Source: Opitutaceae bacterium
GTDB lineage: Bacteria; Verrucomicrobiota; Verrucomicrobiia; Opitutales; Opitutaceae
Assembly (NCBI GenBank): GCA_005786775.1
Contig: SYDD01000044.1
Coordinates: forward strand, 1 to 12,528
DNA length: 12,528 nt
Reading direction: 5' to 3'
Positions 1 to 7,765 of the stretch are shown piece after piece. The notes under the pieces are model-generated. The model was given only the letters and a program-made list of their open reading frames with translations, was not told the origin of the DNA and did not search any database. The position numbers and the translations under genes were made by a program. Within the stretch, counting starts at the first letter, position 1. Each line of letters begins with the position of its first letter.

Positions 1-1445
1 ACGGCGTCCACGAACTGCTCCGCGCTTAGGCGCTTGGCGCGCGGGCCCTGGAACACCGGGGCGTTCGCGTCGCCACGCAGGACCTCACTGCGGGCCTGGT
101 AGATCTGCGAGGTGGCGAGGTGGGCGAGCGTTCGCTTCACGTCGTAGCCGTTTTGCGGGAAGTGATTTGCCAGGGCATCGAGAAGGTCGGCGCTCCACGG
201 TTCGCTCTGCATCGCGTCGAGCGGATGGACGATCCCGCGGCCCATCAGACGGTGCCAGAGGCGATTAACGAGGGTGCGCGGGAACCGGCCGTTCTCGGGG
301 TGCGTCATCAGGGCGGCGAGCTGACGCAGGCGCTCGGCGCGCGGGGCCTCCGGGTCGACGTTGCCCAGTTCCGGGAATAGCCAGGCCGCCCGGGCCGTGC
401 GGCCCACCGGCTGGTCGCAGCGATACACCTCCAGGGGTTTCTCCGCGTAGATGGCGGCCAGCCCGTAGGCCTCGTCGAGCTTCCAGCGGTCGACAAAGCT
501 GTCGTGGCAGGACGCGCACTTTAGGTTCAGGCCGAGGAACGACTGGCCGAGGCTTTGGGCGAACTGGATCTCAACCGTCTGGCCGGCGCTGACCTCCCCG
601 CGCCACTTGATCCCGTCGCTGAAGCCGCGGCTCTCGTCGCCGGCCGGGGCGATGAGCTCCCGCGCGAATTGGTCGAACGGCTTGTTGGTCAGGAGGGCCT
701 CGTGGAGCCACTGGCTGATCTGCCGACGTCCGCCGGTGATAAACCCGGTGCCGCCATAGTCATTCCGCAGCAGGTCGTTCCAGAAGGTGAGCCAGTGCTC
801 GGCATAGTCGGTATCGCGCGCGAGCAGGGTATGGACGAGGCGGGTCCGCTTATCGGGGGAAGGATCCTGCAGAAAGGCTGCGACCTCCTCGGGGGAGGGG
901 AGCAGACCGATCAGATCGAGGTAGGCGCGGCGCAGGAAGGTACTGTCGCTGGCGGGTGGGGGCCGGGGCAGGTTCTGCCGCGCTAGGTAGGCATCGACCA
1001 GACGGTCGACCGGATGATCGCGGCCCGCGACGGCTGGGGGCAGGGTCACGGCGCGCGGCTTCAGCGGCGGTTCGTAGGCGGGGGCTTTGAAGGCGAACCC
1101 GGGTTCCCACGGCAGGCCCTCGGTGATCCATTGCCGGAGGAGCGAGACTTCCGCGGCCGACAGGCCATCGCCCTTGGGCGGCATCCGTTGATCGCGATCG
1201 GTCGTGGCGACCAGTTCGAGCAGGAGGCTCTGGTCCGGGTTCCCCGGGGCGACAACGGGCCCGTTCTCGCTACCGTGGAGGAGCGCGGAACGGTCGTTCA
1301 GGGAGAAACCGCCCTTGAGCTTGTCCCCGGTGTGGCACTCGCCGCAGTGCTTACGGAGGAGGGGTACGATCTGGTGGTTGAAGTCCACCGCGGCGGAAAG
1401 CGGGGTGACCAAGCCGAGCAGGAGCGGGAGGGAAAGGAGCTTCAC
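1..1445 (-). CDS. Exported PSCyt1-DUF1549-DUF1553 cytochrome-like protein (C-terminus beyond window)
   Basis: The frame is open from a GTG at 1445 down to base 1 (481 codons) and is 3'-truncated by the window edge. It starts with a Sec signal peptide (MKLLSLPLLLGLVTPLSAA). A planctomycete cytochrome C (PSCyt1) segment follows, with heme motif C34-G-E-C37-H38 and the later 'DQRMPPKGDGLS' typical of that domain, whose Met is a likely axial ligand. DUF1549 covers about residues 143-340, with 'FLRRAYLDLIGLLPSPEEV' and a second CxxCH, C310-A-S-C313-H314, in the usual place near its end. DUF1553 begins near residue 384 ('FPRTLVNRLWHRLMGRG') and is cut at 'RLSAEQFVDAV'. These domain pairs are common in Planctomycetes and Verrucomicrobia; their biochemical role is not established. 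The protein should be extracytoplasmic and bind heme c. No Shine-Dalgarno is seen at the GTG. An in-frame TTG at 1478 would give a longer, more basic signal-peptide n-region and is an alternative start. The gene lies 138 bp downstream of the hydrolase gene on the same strand, so co-transcription is possible. Confidence 0.9.
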   Translation of the reverse strand, partial: MKLLSLPLLLGLVTPLSAAVDFNHQIVPLLRKHCGECHTGDKLKGGFSLNDRSALLHGSENGPVVAPGNPDQSLLLELVATTDRDQRMPPKGDGLSAAEVSLLRQWITEGLPWEPGFAFKAPAYEPPLKPRAVTLPPAVAGRDHPVDRLVDAYLARQNLPRPPPASDSTFLRRAYLDLIGLLPSPEEVAAFLQDPSPDKRTRLVHTLLARDTDYAEHWLTFWNDLLRNDYGGTGFITGGRRQISQWLHEALLTNKPFDQFARELIAPAGDESRGFSDGIKWRGEVSAGQTVEIQFAQSLGQSFLGLNLKCASCHDSFVDRWKLDEAYGLAAIYAEKPLEVYRCDQPVGRTARAAWLFPELGNVDPEAPRAERLRQLAALMTHPENGRFPRTLVNRLWHRLMGRGIVHPLDAMQSEPWSADLLDALANHFPQNGYDVKRTLAHLATSQIYQARSEVLRGDANAPVFQGPRAKRLSAEQFVDA

Positions 1446-1583
1446 GGGGAGGAGGCGGCGGCAGGGCGTGTCGCGCAAGGGGGCAATAGGCGAAGACGCC
1501 GGCCGAGCGCAATCGCGAGGCGGCGAGAATGGAAGGGAACCCGGAGCTTTCCGGCGGCGCGCCCGGACCGCGACGCGCTGGCG

Positions 1584-2816
1584 CTACGGTCGTTCCTGGT
1601 ATTCCGAACTCAGCGTGAGCTCTCCGTGCCTCACGTTGAGGAACCACGCGGTCGTCCCAGCGGGAAGCGGAGCGGAGGCGGTCCAGTTCGCTCCGGTCTG
1701 CACCAGCTCCGCCGGAGTTTCCCGCCATTCCCGCCGTCCGGTGAAGCCGCGGTCAGCCGTACTCACCAGCACCGCGCGCTCGAGGGGGTGGTTGGAGCGG
1801 AAACTTACGATTGCGCGATCGCCCTCTTCGCGGGCCGCGACCTGTTCGCCCCACGGTCCGCCCGTTTTGACGACGGACTCCGCGAAAGCGTACCCGTCGG
1901 GCGCGTTCCAGCCGGGTGGGTGGCCGTGTCGCAGGCCGGGGATCAGGCTGATCATCCGTGGCCCCGGCGCCGCTCGGTAGGACGCCGCCTGGCAGTCCAG
2001 CGGGAAGTGCGTGTCGCCGGGCCAGGACAGCCACAGCACCGGCAGCCGCGCGCGTTCCAACCGCACCATGGGGTCCCACGCTTCGCGGTACAGTCGCAGG
2101 TCGCCGAGCGCCGTCCCCCACTGGTTGTCCGCGTCGTGCAGGTGGCCGCAGCCATAGATGGGAATCGCGAAGGCGAAGCGCGGATCAATCCCGATTACGG
2201 TCGCGGTAATCACCCCGCCCCAGGAGATCCCCGATACTCCGATCCGCGCCGGATCCACCCCCGGTTGCGCCCGCAGGAGGGAGTGCGCCCGGATGGTCGC
2301 GCTGACCGCGTGGTACATAAACTGGTCCTCGAGGGGTTCCGCGGCGTCGCCGTAGATGCCGATCCGCGCCGGGCCGCCGCGCGGATGGCGGCGCCAAGCC
2401 TGGCCTCCCTTGGGCGCCCCCGGTTCCCGTTCGTCCGTCTGGCCCTCGACGGCGATGGAGAGGGCGGCAAAGCCCCGCTCGTTCCACCTCGCGACCCACT
2501 CCCGGAACGCGGTGCCGCCACCCCCGTGCACCAGCACCACGCCGGGAGCCGGGCGCGGCCCCGCTTCGGGCAGGCCCAGCCACGCAAATACCCACGTCGG
2601 GCGCCCGCGCCACGGCAGACCCTCAAAGTAGACCGCCCGCCGCGGCCCGTCCGCCGGCACGCCCTCTGCGGGCTCCATCGCGGGCGGCGTCGTCAGCTCC
2701 GCCAGCGCGAGGATGCGCGGGCGCGCCTCCGCCGGGTCGACCGCCGCCGCTGCGGAGGAGGGGAGCGAGGTGAATAGGCACAGGCCTAGGACGGGCGAAA
2801 GGAGTGGGCGCGACAT
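1584..2816 (-). CDS. Exported alpha/beta hydrolase, acetylxylan-esterase/dienelactone-hydrolase type
   Basis: A 410-residue protein. The frame stays open upstream, but the ATG at 2816 is chosen because a Sec signal peptide follows at once (MSRPLLSPVLGLCLFTSLPS, then an Ala-rich cleavage region near residue 25). The alpha/beta-hydrolase features are in order: oxyanion-region 'VLVHGGGG' (H97-G100), nucleophile elbow G196-I-S198-W-G200, acid D268 in 'WLSWPGDTHFPLD', and the histidine in 'GLRHGHPPGW' (H297 or H299). The 'IPIYGCG...PLD...HGH' layout resembles exported acetylxylan-esterase/prolyl-oligopeptidase-like hydrolases found in Planctomycetes and Verrucomicrobia. A C-terminal extension of about 90 residues after the His (about 320-410) looks like a beta domain ('AWFLNVRHGELTLSSEYQE'). 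The likely role is hydrolysis of an ester, perhaps on a plant polysaccharide, in the periplasm; the substrate cannot be read from sequence. It is transcribed divergently from the AbgT-type transporter gene and lies upstream of the DUF1549/DUF1553 gene. No Shine-Dalgarno at normal spacing; a GGAGG lies 15 nt from the ATG. Confidence 0.88.
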   Translation of the reverse strand: MSRPLLSPVLGLCLFTSLPSSAAAAVDPAEARPRILALAELTTPPAMEPAEGVPADGPRRAVYFEGLPWRGRPTWVFAWLGLPEAGPRPAPGVVLVHGGGGTAFREWVARWNERGFAALSIAVEGQTDEREPGAPKGGQAWRRHPRGGPARIGIYGDAAEPLEDQFMYHAVSATIRAHSLLRAQPGVDPARIGVSGISWGGVITATVIGIDPRFAFAIPIYGCGHLHDADNQWGTALGDLRLYREAWDPMVRLERARLPVLWLSWPGDTHFPLDCQAASYRAAPGPRMISLIPGLRHGHPPGWNAPDGYAFAESVVKTGGPWGEQVAAREEGDRAIVSFRSNHPLERAVLVSTADRGFTGRREWRETPAELVQTGANWTASAPLPAGTTAWFLNVRHGELTLSSEYQERP

Positions 2817-2923
2817 CGGGGTACCCCAGATCCTCCAGCGGCGCCGGCCCGCCCGGCCAGTCCGGAATCGGCCGCGCGCTGGTTGACCCTGGCCAGCCGC
2901 ACGGCTTGGGTCGGCGTGCCCCG
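2817..2923. promoter_or_regulatory. Divergent intergenic region between hydrolase and AbgT-type transporter
   Basis: These 107 bp must hold the promoters of both divergent genes unless the promoters lie inside the coding regions. A TTGACC at 2883-2888 (plus strand) matches five of six -35 bases, but the hexamer 17 bp later (TTGGGT) is a poor -10. On the minus strand no convincing promoter is visible. A perfect 10-bp palindrome, GGGGTACCCC, lies at 2818-2827, one base from the hydrolase start codon. It could be an operator half or chance in GC-rich DNA. The position is well supported; the individual elements are weak. Confidence 0.35.
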
Positions 2924-4462
2924 ATGGATGCTCTCCCCTTGCCCCCGCGCCGTTCCGCGTTCCTGCTCGATTGGATCGAGCGGGCCGGCAACCGGCTGCC
3001 AAATCCCCTCACGCTCTTCGTCCTGCTCGCGGGGGCGACCGTGCTCGCCTCGGCGCTGGCGGCCGGCCTCGGCTGGACGGTCACGCACCCGAAGGACGGG
3101 TCGACCGTGTCGGCGGTGAGCCTGCTCAACGCCGCGGGCGTCCGGCGCATGTTTACCGAGGCGCTGCGCAACTTCACCGGGTTCGCCCCGCTGGGACTGG
3201 TCCTGGTCTCAATGATCGGCATCGGCGTAGCGGAGGCGACGGGCCTCGTGGGCGTGCTGCTCCGCGCCTTCGTGACCAGTCTACCTCGCCGCTGGCTGAC
3301 GGCGGCGGTGGTGTTCGCGGCGATCAACGCAAATCTGGCGGCCGATGCGGGCATCATCCTGTTGCCGCCGCTGGCGGGACTGCTGTTCGCGGCCGCCGGC
3401 CGGCATCCGATCGCGGGCATCACCGCCGCGTTCGCAGGGGTGAGCGGTGGCTTCAGTGCGAACCTCCTGCCCTCCACGATCGACGTGCTGTTGGCGGGAT
3501 TCACCCAAGAGGCGCTCGATGCCTCGCGTCTACTGCCGGGCTACCGCGTCCAGTTGCTGGGCAATTGGTACTTCCTCGCGGTTTCGACACCGCTGCTGAC
3601 GCTCGCCGCCACGTGGGTCACCGAGCGGATCGTCGAGCCACGGCTGGGGCCGTGGCGGGGTGAGGCGGCGGCGGTGCCTGGGCCGCTCACGGCGGCCGAG
3701 CGGCGAGGACTCTTGTGGGCGGCGATCGCGTTTCTGGCCACGGCAGCGTGCGCTTTGGCGCTAATTTTACTGCCGGGTGCTCCGCTACGGGATCCGACGG
3801 CGGCCACGGCGGTCGAACGCCTGCGACCCTTCCTCGACTCGATGGTGCTTTGGGTGTTGCTGGCGTTTCTCGTGCCGGGGCTCGCTTACGGCGCGGCGAC
3901 GGGCAGCGTCCGCAACGATCACGATGTCGCCCGGCTCACGGGGGACACCCTGGCGACGATGGGTTCGTACATCGTCCTGGCGTTCGTGTCGGCGCAGTTC
4001 CTGAGCTACTTCGCGTGGTCCAATCTCGGCGCATTGCTCGCGATCTCGGGCGCAGGGTTCTTACGCGGCATCGGCCTCGAGGGCGCGCCGCTGCTGACCG
4101 GCTTCGTGCTGCTTTCGGCCTTCGTGAACCTGTTCATCAGCTCGGCTTCCGCCAAGTGGGCCATCATGGCGCCAATCTTCGTGCCGATGTTCGTCCTGCT
4201 GGGCTATTCGCCGGAGGGGACGCAGGCGGTGTTCCGCGTCGGTGACTCGTGTACCAACATCATCACGCCGGTGTTCGTGTACCTGCCGTTTGTCCAGTCG
4301 TGCATGCAGCGCCACGATCCGCGGATGGGGTTAGGCTCGGTGGTGTCGCTCATGGTGCCCTACACTCTGACCTTCCTGCCGCTGTGGACGCTGCTGCTGC
4401 TGGGTTTCCTGTGGGCCGGCTGGCCAATCGGCCCGGGCGTGGGCTTGACGCTCGCGCCGTGA
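2924..4462 (+). CDS. AbgT-family inner-membrane transporter
   Basis: A 512-residue polytopic membrane protein, close to the length of E. coli AbgT (about 510). The ATG at 2924 is chosen because 'MDALPLPPRRSAFLLDWIERAGNRLPNPL' is the usual family N-terminus; the 40 in-frame codons before it overlap the divergent hydrolase start and are not protein-like. Family hallmarks are 'INANLAADAG' (D141), 'FAGVSGGFSANLL', 'SSASAKWAIMAPIFVPM' (S409, W412), P430, and 'RVGDSCTNIITP' (R438, D441, P449). The spacing W412/P430/R438/D441 equals W420/P438/R446/D449 of Neisseria MtrF and W400/P418/R426/D429 of Alcanivorax YdaH, so the transport core looks intact. The family has nine transmembrane segments plus two re-entrant hairpins. 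E. coli AbgT imports p-aminobenzoyl-glutamate, while MtrF and YdaH export sulfonamides; direction and substrate here are unknown. No abgA/abgB amidohydrolase genes are adjacent. Divergent from the hydrolase gene. No clear Shine-Dalgarno. Confidence 0.93.
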   Translation: MDALPLPPRRSAFLLDWIERAGNRLPNPLTLFVLLAGATVLASALAAGLGWTVTHPKDGSTVSAVSLLNAAGVRRMFTEALRNFTGFAPLGLVLVSMIGIGVAEATGLVGVLLRAFVTSLPRRWLTAAVVFAAINANLAADAGIILLPPLAGLLFAAAGRHPIAGITAAFAGVSGGFSANLLPSTIDVLLAGFTQEALDASRLLPGYRVQLLGNWYFLAVSTPLLTLAATWVTERIVEPRLGPWRGEAAAVPGPLTAAERRGLLWAAIAFLATAACALALILLPGAPLRDPTAATAVERLRPFLDSMVLWVLLAFLVPGLAYGAATGSVRNDHDVARLTGDTLATMGSYIVLAFVSAQFLSYFAWSNLGALLAISGAGFLRGIGLEGAPLLTGFVLLSAFVNLFISSASAKWAIMAPIFVPMFVLLGYSPEGTQAVFRVGDSCTNIITPVFVYLPFVQSCMQRHDPRMGLGSVVSLMVPYTLTFLPLWTLLLLGFLWAGWPIGPGVGLTLAP

Positions 4463-4484
4463 GTGGAGCTGTGAGCCAGGCCCG

Positions 4485-4515
4485 CCGCGGGAAATTGGCT
4501 CGTCTCAGCCCGCGG
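4485..4515 (+). terminator. Weak inverted repeat after the transporter gene, possible terminator
   Basis: CCGCGGG (4485-4491) and CCCGCGG (4509-4515) form a perfect 7-bp inverted repeat with a 17-nt loop, starting 22 bp after the transporter stop codon. An alternative inner pairing GGCT/AGCC uses 4497-4500 and 4507-4510. No T-run follows, so an intrinsic terminator is doubtful. It lies in the 180-bp gap before the addBA pair, which must also hold that operon's promoter; I see no convincing promoter there. Confidence 0.2.
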
Positions 4516-4629
4516 ATGTCCGACACCCCGTGGTAAGCTTCCCTCTGCTCCAAGTACCTTCCCTGATGCCTGCGCTCGCGCCCAACCCCCACCTGTTTGT
4601 CTGCGACCCGGCTGGGGCATGTCCGGGGG

Positions 4630-4634
4630 GGAGG
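4630..4634 (+). promoter_or_regulatory. Shine-Dalgarno GGAGG setting the AddB start at 4643
   Basis: GGAGG ends 8 nt before the ATG at 4643, ideal ribosome-binding spacing. The alternative ATG at 4619 lies upstream of this motif and would add eight residues (MSGGEGWR) encoded by the Shine-Dalgarno region itself. This favours 4643 as the start. It is one of the few clear Shine-Dalgarno sites in the window. Confidence 0.6.
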
Positions 4635-4642
4635 GTTGGCGG

Positions 4643-7600
4643 ATGAGTGTGCCGGAACGCATCTTTCTGGGCTGGGAGCGTCCGCTGGCCGAGGCGGTCG
4701 CGGATCGGATCCTGGCCGCCGTCCCGCGGCGCGACGGCATTTGGGACCTCGGCGCCCAGTTGGTGCTGGTGCCGTCAGCGTTTGCCGGTCGGATGGTGCA
4801 GGAGGCCCTCGCCCGTCAGGCAGGAGCGCTGCTCCTGCCGCAGATCACCACGCCCAGCCATTTTCTGTCCGGGATGGGCATCCCCCGCGGAGACCCCGAG
4901 CTCGCGGAACCCGACGAGGTCGCCGGACGGGAGGTGATGGCGCTCGCGTGGGGGGCGGTGCTGACCGATCCCGGTTTTGATCGCGCGGACTATCCGGCGC
5001 TGTTCCAGCCGGACCTGCGCGGGCCGATGACGCCCGTGGGCGCCCTGGCTTTTGCCCATGACCTGTTGCAACTGCAGGACGAACTGGGGGTGGCGGCGGA
5101 GGACCTGAGTTTCGCCGATACGGCCAGTCACCAGGCGTGGCTGCGGCCCGAATTACAGGCGGCGGCCAGTCAGGTCGCCCGCTGGCAGCAATTGGGGCGG
5201 CTAGAGAAACGCTACCTCGGAAAATTGGCGAAATGGGGTTTGGTCGACCACAACCGACACCGGCGCCAACAAGCGCGTTCCGATGAAGTTCCGGCGGGCA
5301 TCGAGTCCATCTGGCTCGCGGGCGTGCTGGATGCCCCGCCTCTCCTCGAGATGGCCTTGCGGGTTCGGAGCGCCCGGCTCTCCGTACGCGTCCTGATCGC
5401 CGCTGACCCGGCCGATGCCGGGGCTTTCGACGCGTGGGGGCGTCCGGACGCGGGGGCGTGGGCGCAGCCGCGCGGGTCGCCGTGGCCGGATTTCGCGGAC
5501 ACGGTGCACGTCGTGCAGAAGCCGGAGGATGGCCTGGAGCGGCTGGGCCGGCTGGTGCGGCAGCATCACACCCGGGTGCGGGGTGAGGGGGCGTCCGCCC
5601 TGGAGGTGGTGGGGCGGCTGGCGGTGGTGCCGTGCGACCGCGAGGCCTACCCGGCCCTGATCACGCGGGAACTGCACGGGTTGGAGCGCGGCCCGGGCGG
5701 CGCGCCGCGCATCAACACGGCCAATCCGCTGGGGCGGCGCCATCGGGACCACGGCATTCACCACGCGATCGCCGCCCTGCTGGACCTCGCGGATGAGCCG
5801 ACCTTCGCGAACCTACGCCGGTGCGTGAATCATCCGGTGGTGGCGGCCCGGCTCCGCCTGAAGGAGATCGAGCTGGCGGAGGAGGAGGGCGGGGGGCGGA
5901 AGCGCATCGGCTGGCATAGACTCCAGCTCCTGCTGGATGCGGTGAGTGCGGCGACCGCGCCGCAGCCGTTGGAGGAAACCCTGGCGTTTGCGCGGAGCGT
6001 GCGCGTCGACGCCGCGCTGGAATCGCGGCAGCGCGTGCAAAACCAGCAGATCCGCGAGGCGGCGGAAGCTCTGGCGGCAGGCTGGCGCGTCGCGGGGGAA
6101 CTGCGGGCGTTGGGGTGGCGCGAACTGGGGGAGCGGACCCTGACGCTGGCGCAACCGGGTCCGGGGGCCGGGCTGGCGGAGGAAGAGTGGCTCTTCGCGT
6201 CCGATGTGTCCGAGGCCATCGAGGCGGCGCTGGACGGCCTCGAGCCGGGACGGCCCGACCTGACCACCCTGACGGCGCGGGACGTGGTGCGGCTGGCCTT
6301 GCGGGCGGCGGGGGCGCGCTCGTTCCGCGGGGACATCGACCGGGAGGCGGTGAACTTGCCGGGCTGGATGGAAATCCCGTGGGAGCCGGTGCCGCATCTG
6401 GTGCTCTTCGGACTGACGGATGACCTGGTGCCCGGGGTGCGCCACGCGCACCCGTTCCTGCCGGCCAGCCTGCGGGTGGCGTTGGGTTTGGCGTCGCCGG
6501 CGCAGCAGTTCGCCCAGGCGGCCTACGCGCTGGAGCTCGTGCGGCGCCAGCGGGCCCAGGGCGGGCGTATCGATGTGATTGTGCCCCGGCACAACGCCCA
6601 GGGTGATGGCCTGCGGCCTTCCCGACTGCTGATGCTGAGCCCGGAGCGAGGCGGGGACACGTTGCTGGGCACGAAGGGACGCCCTGGTCGCCTCGATCAC
6701 CTGTTGCAGGAGGTGCGGGCCGCGCGGGCTGAGCCGATTTGGGAAATCCCGCCGGAGCACCGGCTGGACGCGACGCTCCGGTTGCCGGCGGACGCGGCGG
6801 CGGACTTAAAACCGCGACGTCTGGGGGGCAGCATCAGCGCGACCGCGTTCCGGACCTACCTGGAGAATCCGGCGGACTTCTGGCTGAAGCACGCGCTTGG
6901 GATGTCGGAGACCTCCCACGATGCGATCGAGCTGGACGCGGCCGGGTTCGGCACCCTGCTGCACGCGGCGGTGGAGGCGTTCGGTCGCGATCCCGACACG
7001 CGGGACCTGACGGACTGCGTTACTATCCTCCGGGCGCTGGAGGCGAAGCTGGAAGCCCATTTTCGAGAGCGATTCGGCCGCGCGCCAGCCGGGTCGCTGC
7101 TGCTGCAGCGCGAGACCGCGCGGGCGCGGCTGCGGGCTTTCGCGGGGGCGCAGGCCCAACTGCGGGCGGAAGGCTGGTCGATTCTGGAGGTCGAGGGCGC
7201 CCTGCCCCCGATCCCCATCGCGGAGGGGTTCACCCTGCGGGGCCGGTTCGACCGCCTGGACGTGCACCGCGACGGACGGAAGTTCCGCGTTTACGACTAC
7301 AAGTCCTTCGGGAAGGCGAAGTCGCCCGAGCAGACCCACGTCGCGAGGTCGAAGGCCAGCGGCCAGCTGGGTTACTTCACGATCCCGAGCACCGCGAAGT
7401 CCGCGAAGGGGGCGCTGCAGGGGCAACGTTGGAAGGATCTGCAGCTGCCGGCCTACGACTGGGCGCTGACGGAGGGCCGTCCGCAGGTGGGCCAAGGAAC
7501 CTTGGAAATCGGCTACCTGTGCCTGTCCGGGGAGGCGAATCCCAAGGTGGTCCGGGTCTGGACCGGGTTCGCGGCGACTTACCGTACTGCCGCGCGGGCC

Positions 7601-7765
7601 TGGATGGCGAAGATCGCCGGCTTGCTGGCGCAGGGAGGGCCGGAGAACTTTCAGCCGGCCGCGGAGCCGGCCCAGTATCCCGTCCTGGAACATCTGGCCG
7701 GGCGCCGGCCCGAGTTGGTCCTGAACCCGGCCACGCTCGGTGCGACCGAGACCGCCCGCGCATGA
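4643..7765 (+). CDS. addB: AddB-like subunit of AddAB helicase-nuclease, PD-(D/E)XK nuclease protein
   Basis: A 1040-residue protein (1048 if the ATG at 4619 is used). It should form a complex with the AddA-like protein encoded next and process double-strand DNA ends for RecA loading in the cytoplasm. The N-terminal and middle parts look like the inactive helicase body of AddB. They include 'LVLVPSAFAGRMVQEAL' in the motif-Ia position, 'IWLAGVLDAPPLLEMAL', and 'LVLFGLTDDLVPGVRHAHPF...LRVALGL', which matches the conserved AddB 'GL-x-(D/E)-G-x-P...R-x-x-LGL' segment. The C-terminal nuclease is complete: G770-TLL-H774, 'GRFDRLD' (D870), 'VYDYKS' (D885, K887) and 'QLPAY' (Q934, Y938). Two Bacillus-type features are missing: there is no Walker A loop at the N-terminus, and the Fe-S cysteines are absent. 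The canonical Y-x-x-C-P before the nuclease reads Y-L-E-N742-P, and only four scattered cysteines exist. This fits the alphaproteobacterial type of AddB better than the Firmicutes type. It overlaps the next gene by 4 bp. Confidence 0.85.
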   Translation: MSVPERIFLGWERPLAEAVADRILAAVPRRDGIWDLGAQLVLVPSAFAGRMVQEALARQAGALLLPQITTPSHFLSGMGIPRGDPELAEPDEVAGREVMALAWGAVLTDPGFDRADYPALFQPDLRGPMTPVGALAFAHDLLQLQDELGVAAEDLSFADTASHQAWLRPELQAAASQVARWQQLGRLEKRYLGKLAKWGLVDHNRHRRQQARSDEVPAGIESIWLAGVLDAPPLLEMALRVRSARLSVRVLIAADPADAGAFDAWGRPDAGAWAQPRGSPWPDFADTVHVVQKPEDGLERLGRLVRQHHTRVRGEGASALEVVGRLAVVPCDREAYPALITRELHGLERGPGGAPRINTANPLGRRHRDHGIHHAIAALLDLADEPTFANLRRCVNHPVVAARLRLKEIELAEEEGGGRKRIGWHRLQLLLDAVSAATAPQPLEETLAFARSVRVDAALESRQRVQNQQIREAAEALAAGWRVAGELRALGWRELGERTLTLAQPGPGAGLAEEEWLFASDVSEAIEAALDGLEPGRPDLTTLTARDVVRLALRAAGARSFRGDIDREAVNLPGWMEIPWEPVPHLVLFGLTDDLVPGVRHAHPFLPASLRVALGLASPAQQFAQAAYALELVRRQRAQGGRIDVIVPRHNAQGDGLRPSRLLMLSPERGGDTLLGTKGRPGRLDHLLQEVRAARAEPIWEIPPEHRLDATLRLPADAAADLKPRRLGGSISATAFRTYLENPADFWLKHALGMSETSHDAIELDAAGFGTLLHAAVEAFGRDPDTRDLTDCVTILRALEAKLEAHFRERFGRAPAGSLLLQRETARARLRAFAGAQAQLRAEGWSILEVEGALPPIPIAEGFTLRGRFDRLDVHRDGRKFRVYDYKSFGKAKSPEQTHVARSKASGQLGYFTIPSTAKSAKGALQGQRWKDLQLPAYDWALTEGRPQVGQGTLEIGYLCLSGEANPKVVRVWTGFAATYRTAARAWMAKIAGLLAQGGPENFQPAAEPAQYPVLEHLAGRRPELVLNPATLGATETARA
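7762..7765 (+). other. ATGA stop/start overlap coupling addB and addA
   Basis: The TGA of the AddB-like gene (7763-7765) overlaps the ATG of the AddA-like gene (7762-7764). No Shine-Dalgarno precedes this ATG, so re-initiation by terminating ribosomes is the likely way the second subunit is made. That would favour balanced subunit synthesis. The overlap is read directly; the coupling mechanism is inferred. Confidence 0.75.

Noticed and set aside
1495..1530. Possible promoter on the minus strand before the DUF1549 gene (TTGCGC, 18 bp, TATTGC)
   Set aside because: Both hexamers match the consensus poorly, and such matches are expected by chance; not strong enough to annotate.
1014..2777. Long plus-strand open frame (587 codons) antisense to the hydrolase and the start of the cytochrome gene
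   Set aside because: Its translation is Arg/Gly/Pro-rich with no recognisable domain, and it spans two minus-strand genes that show clear families. It is a product of high GC at third positions.
4463..4642. Search for a small gene, RNA or promoter in the gap before addB
   Set aside because: Only short open frames without protein-like composition, no tRNA-like or riboswitch-like fold, and no convincing -35/-10 pair. Only the weak inverted repeat and the Shine-Dalgarno were kept.
6739..7761. In-frame upstream extension of the AddA reading frame (341 codons)
   Set aside because: It overlaps the AddB nuclease domain, whose motifs are clear in the other frame. The extension is low-complexity, and the ATG at 7762 gives a normal AddA N-terminus with a 4-bp overlap.
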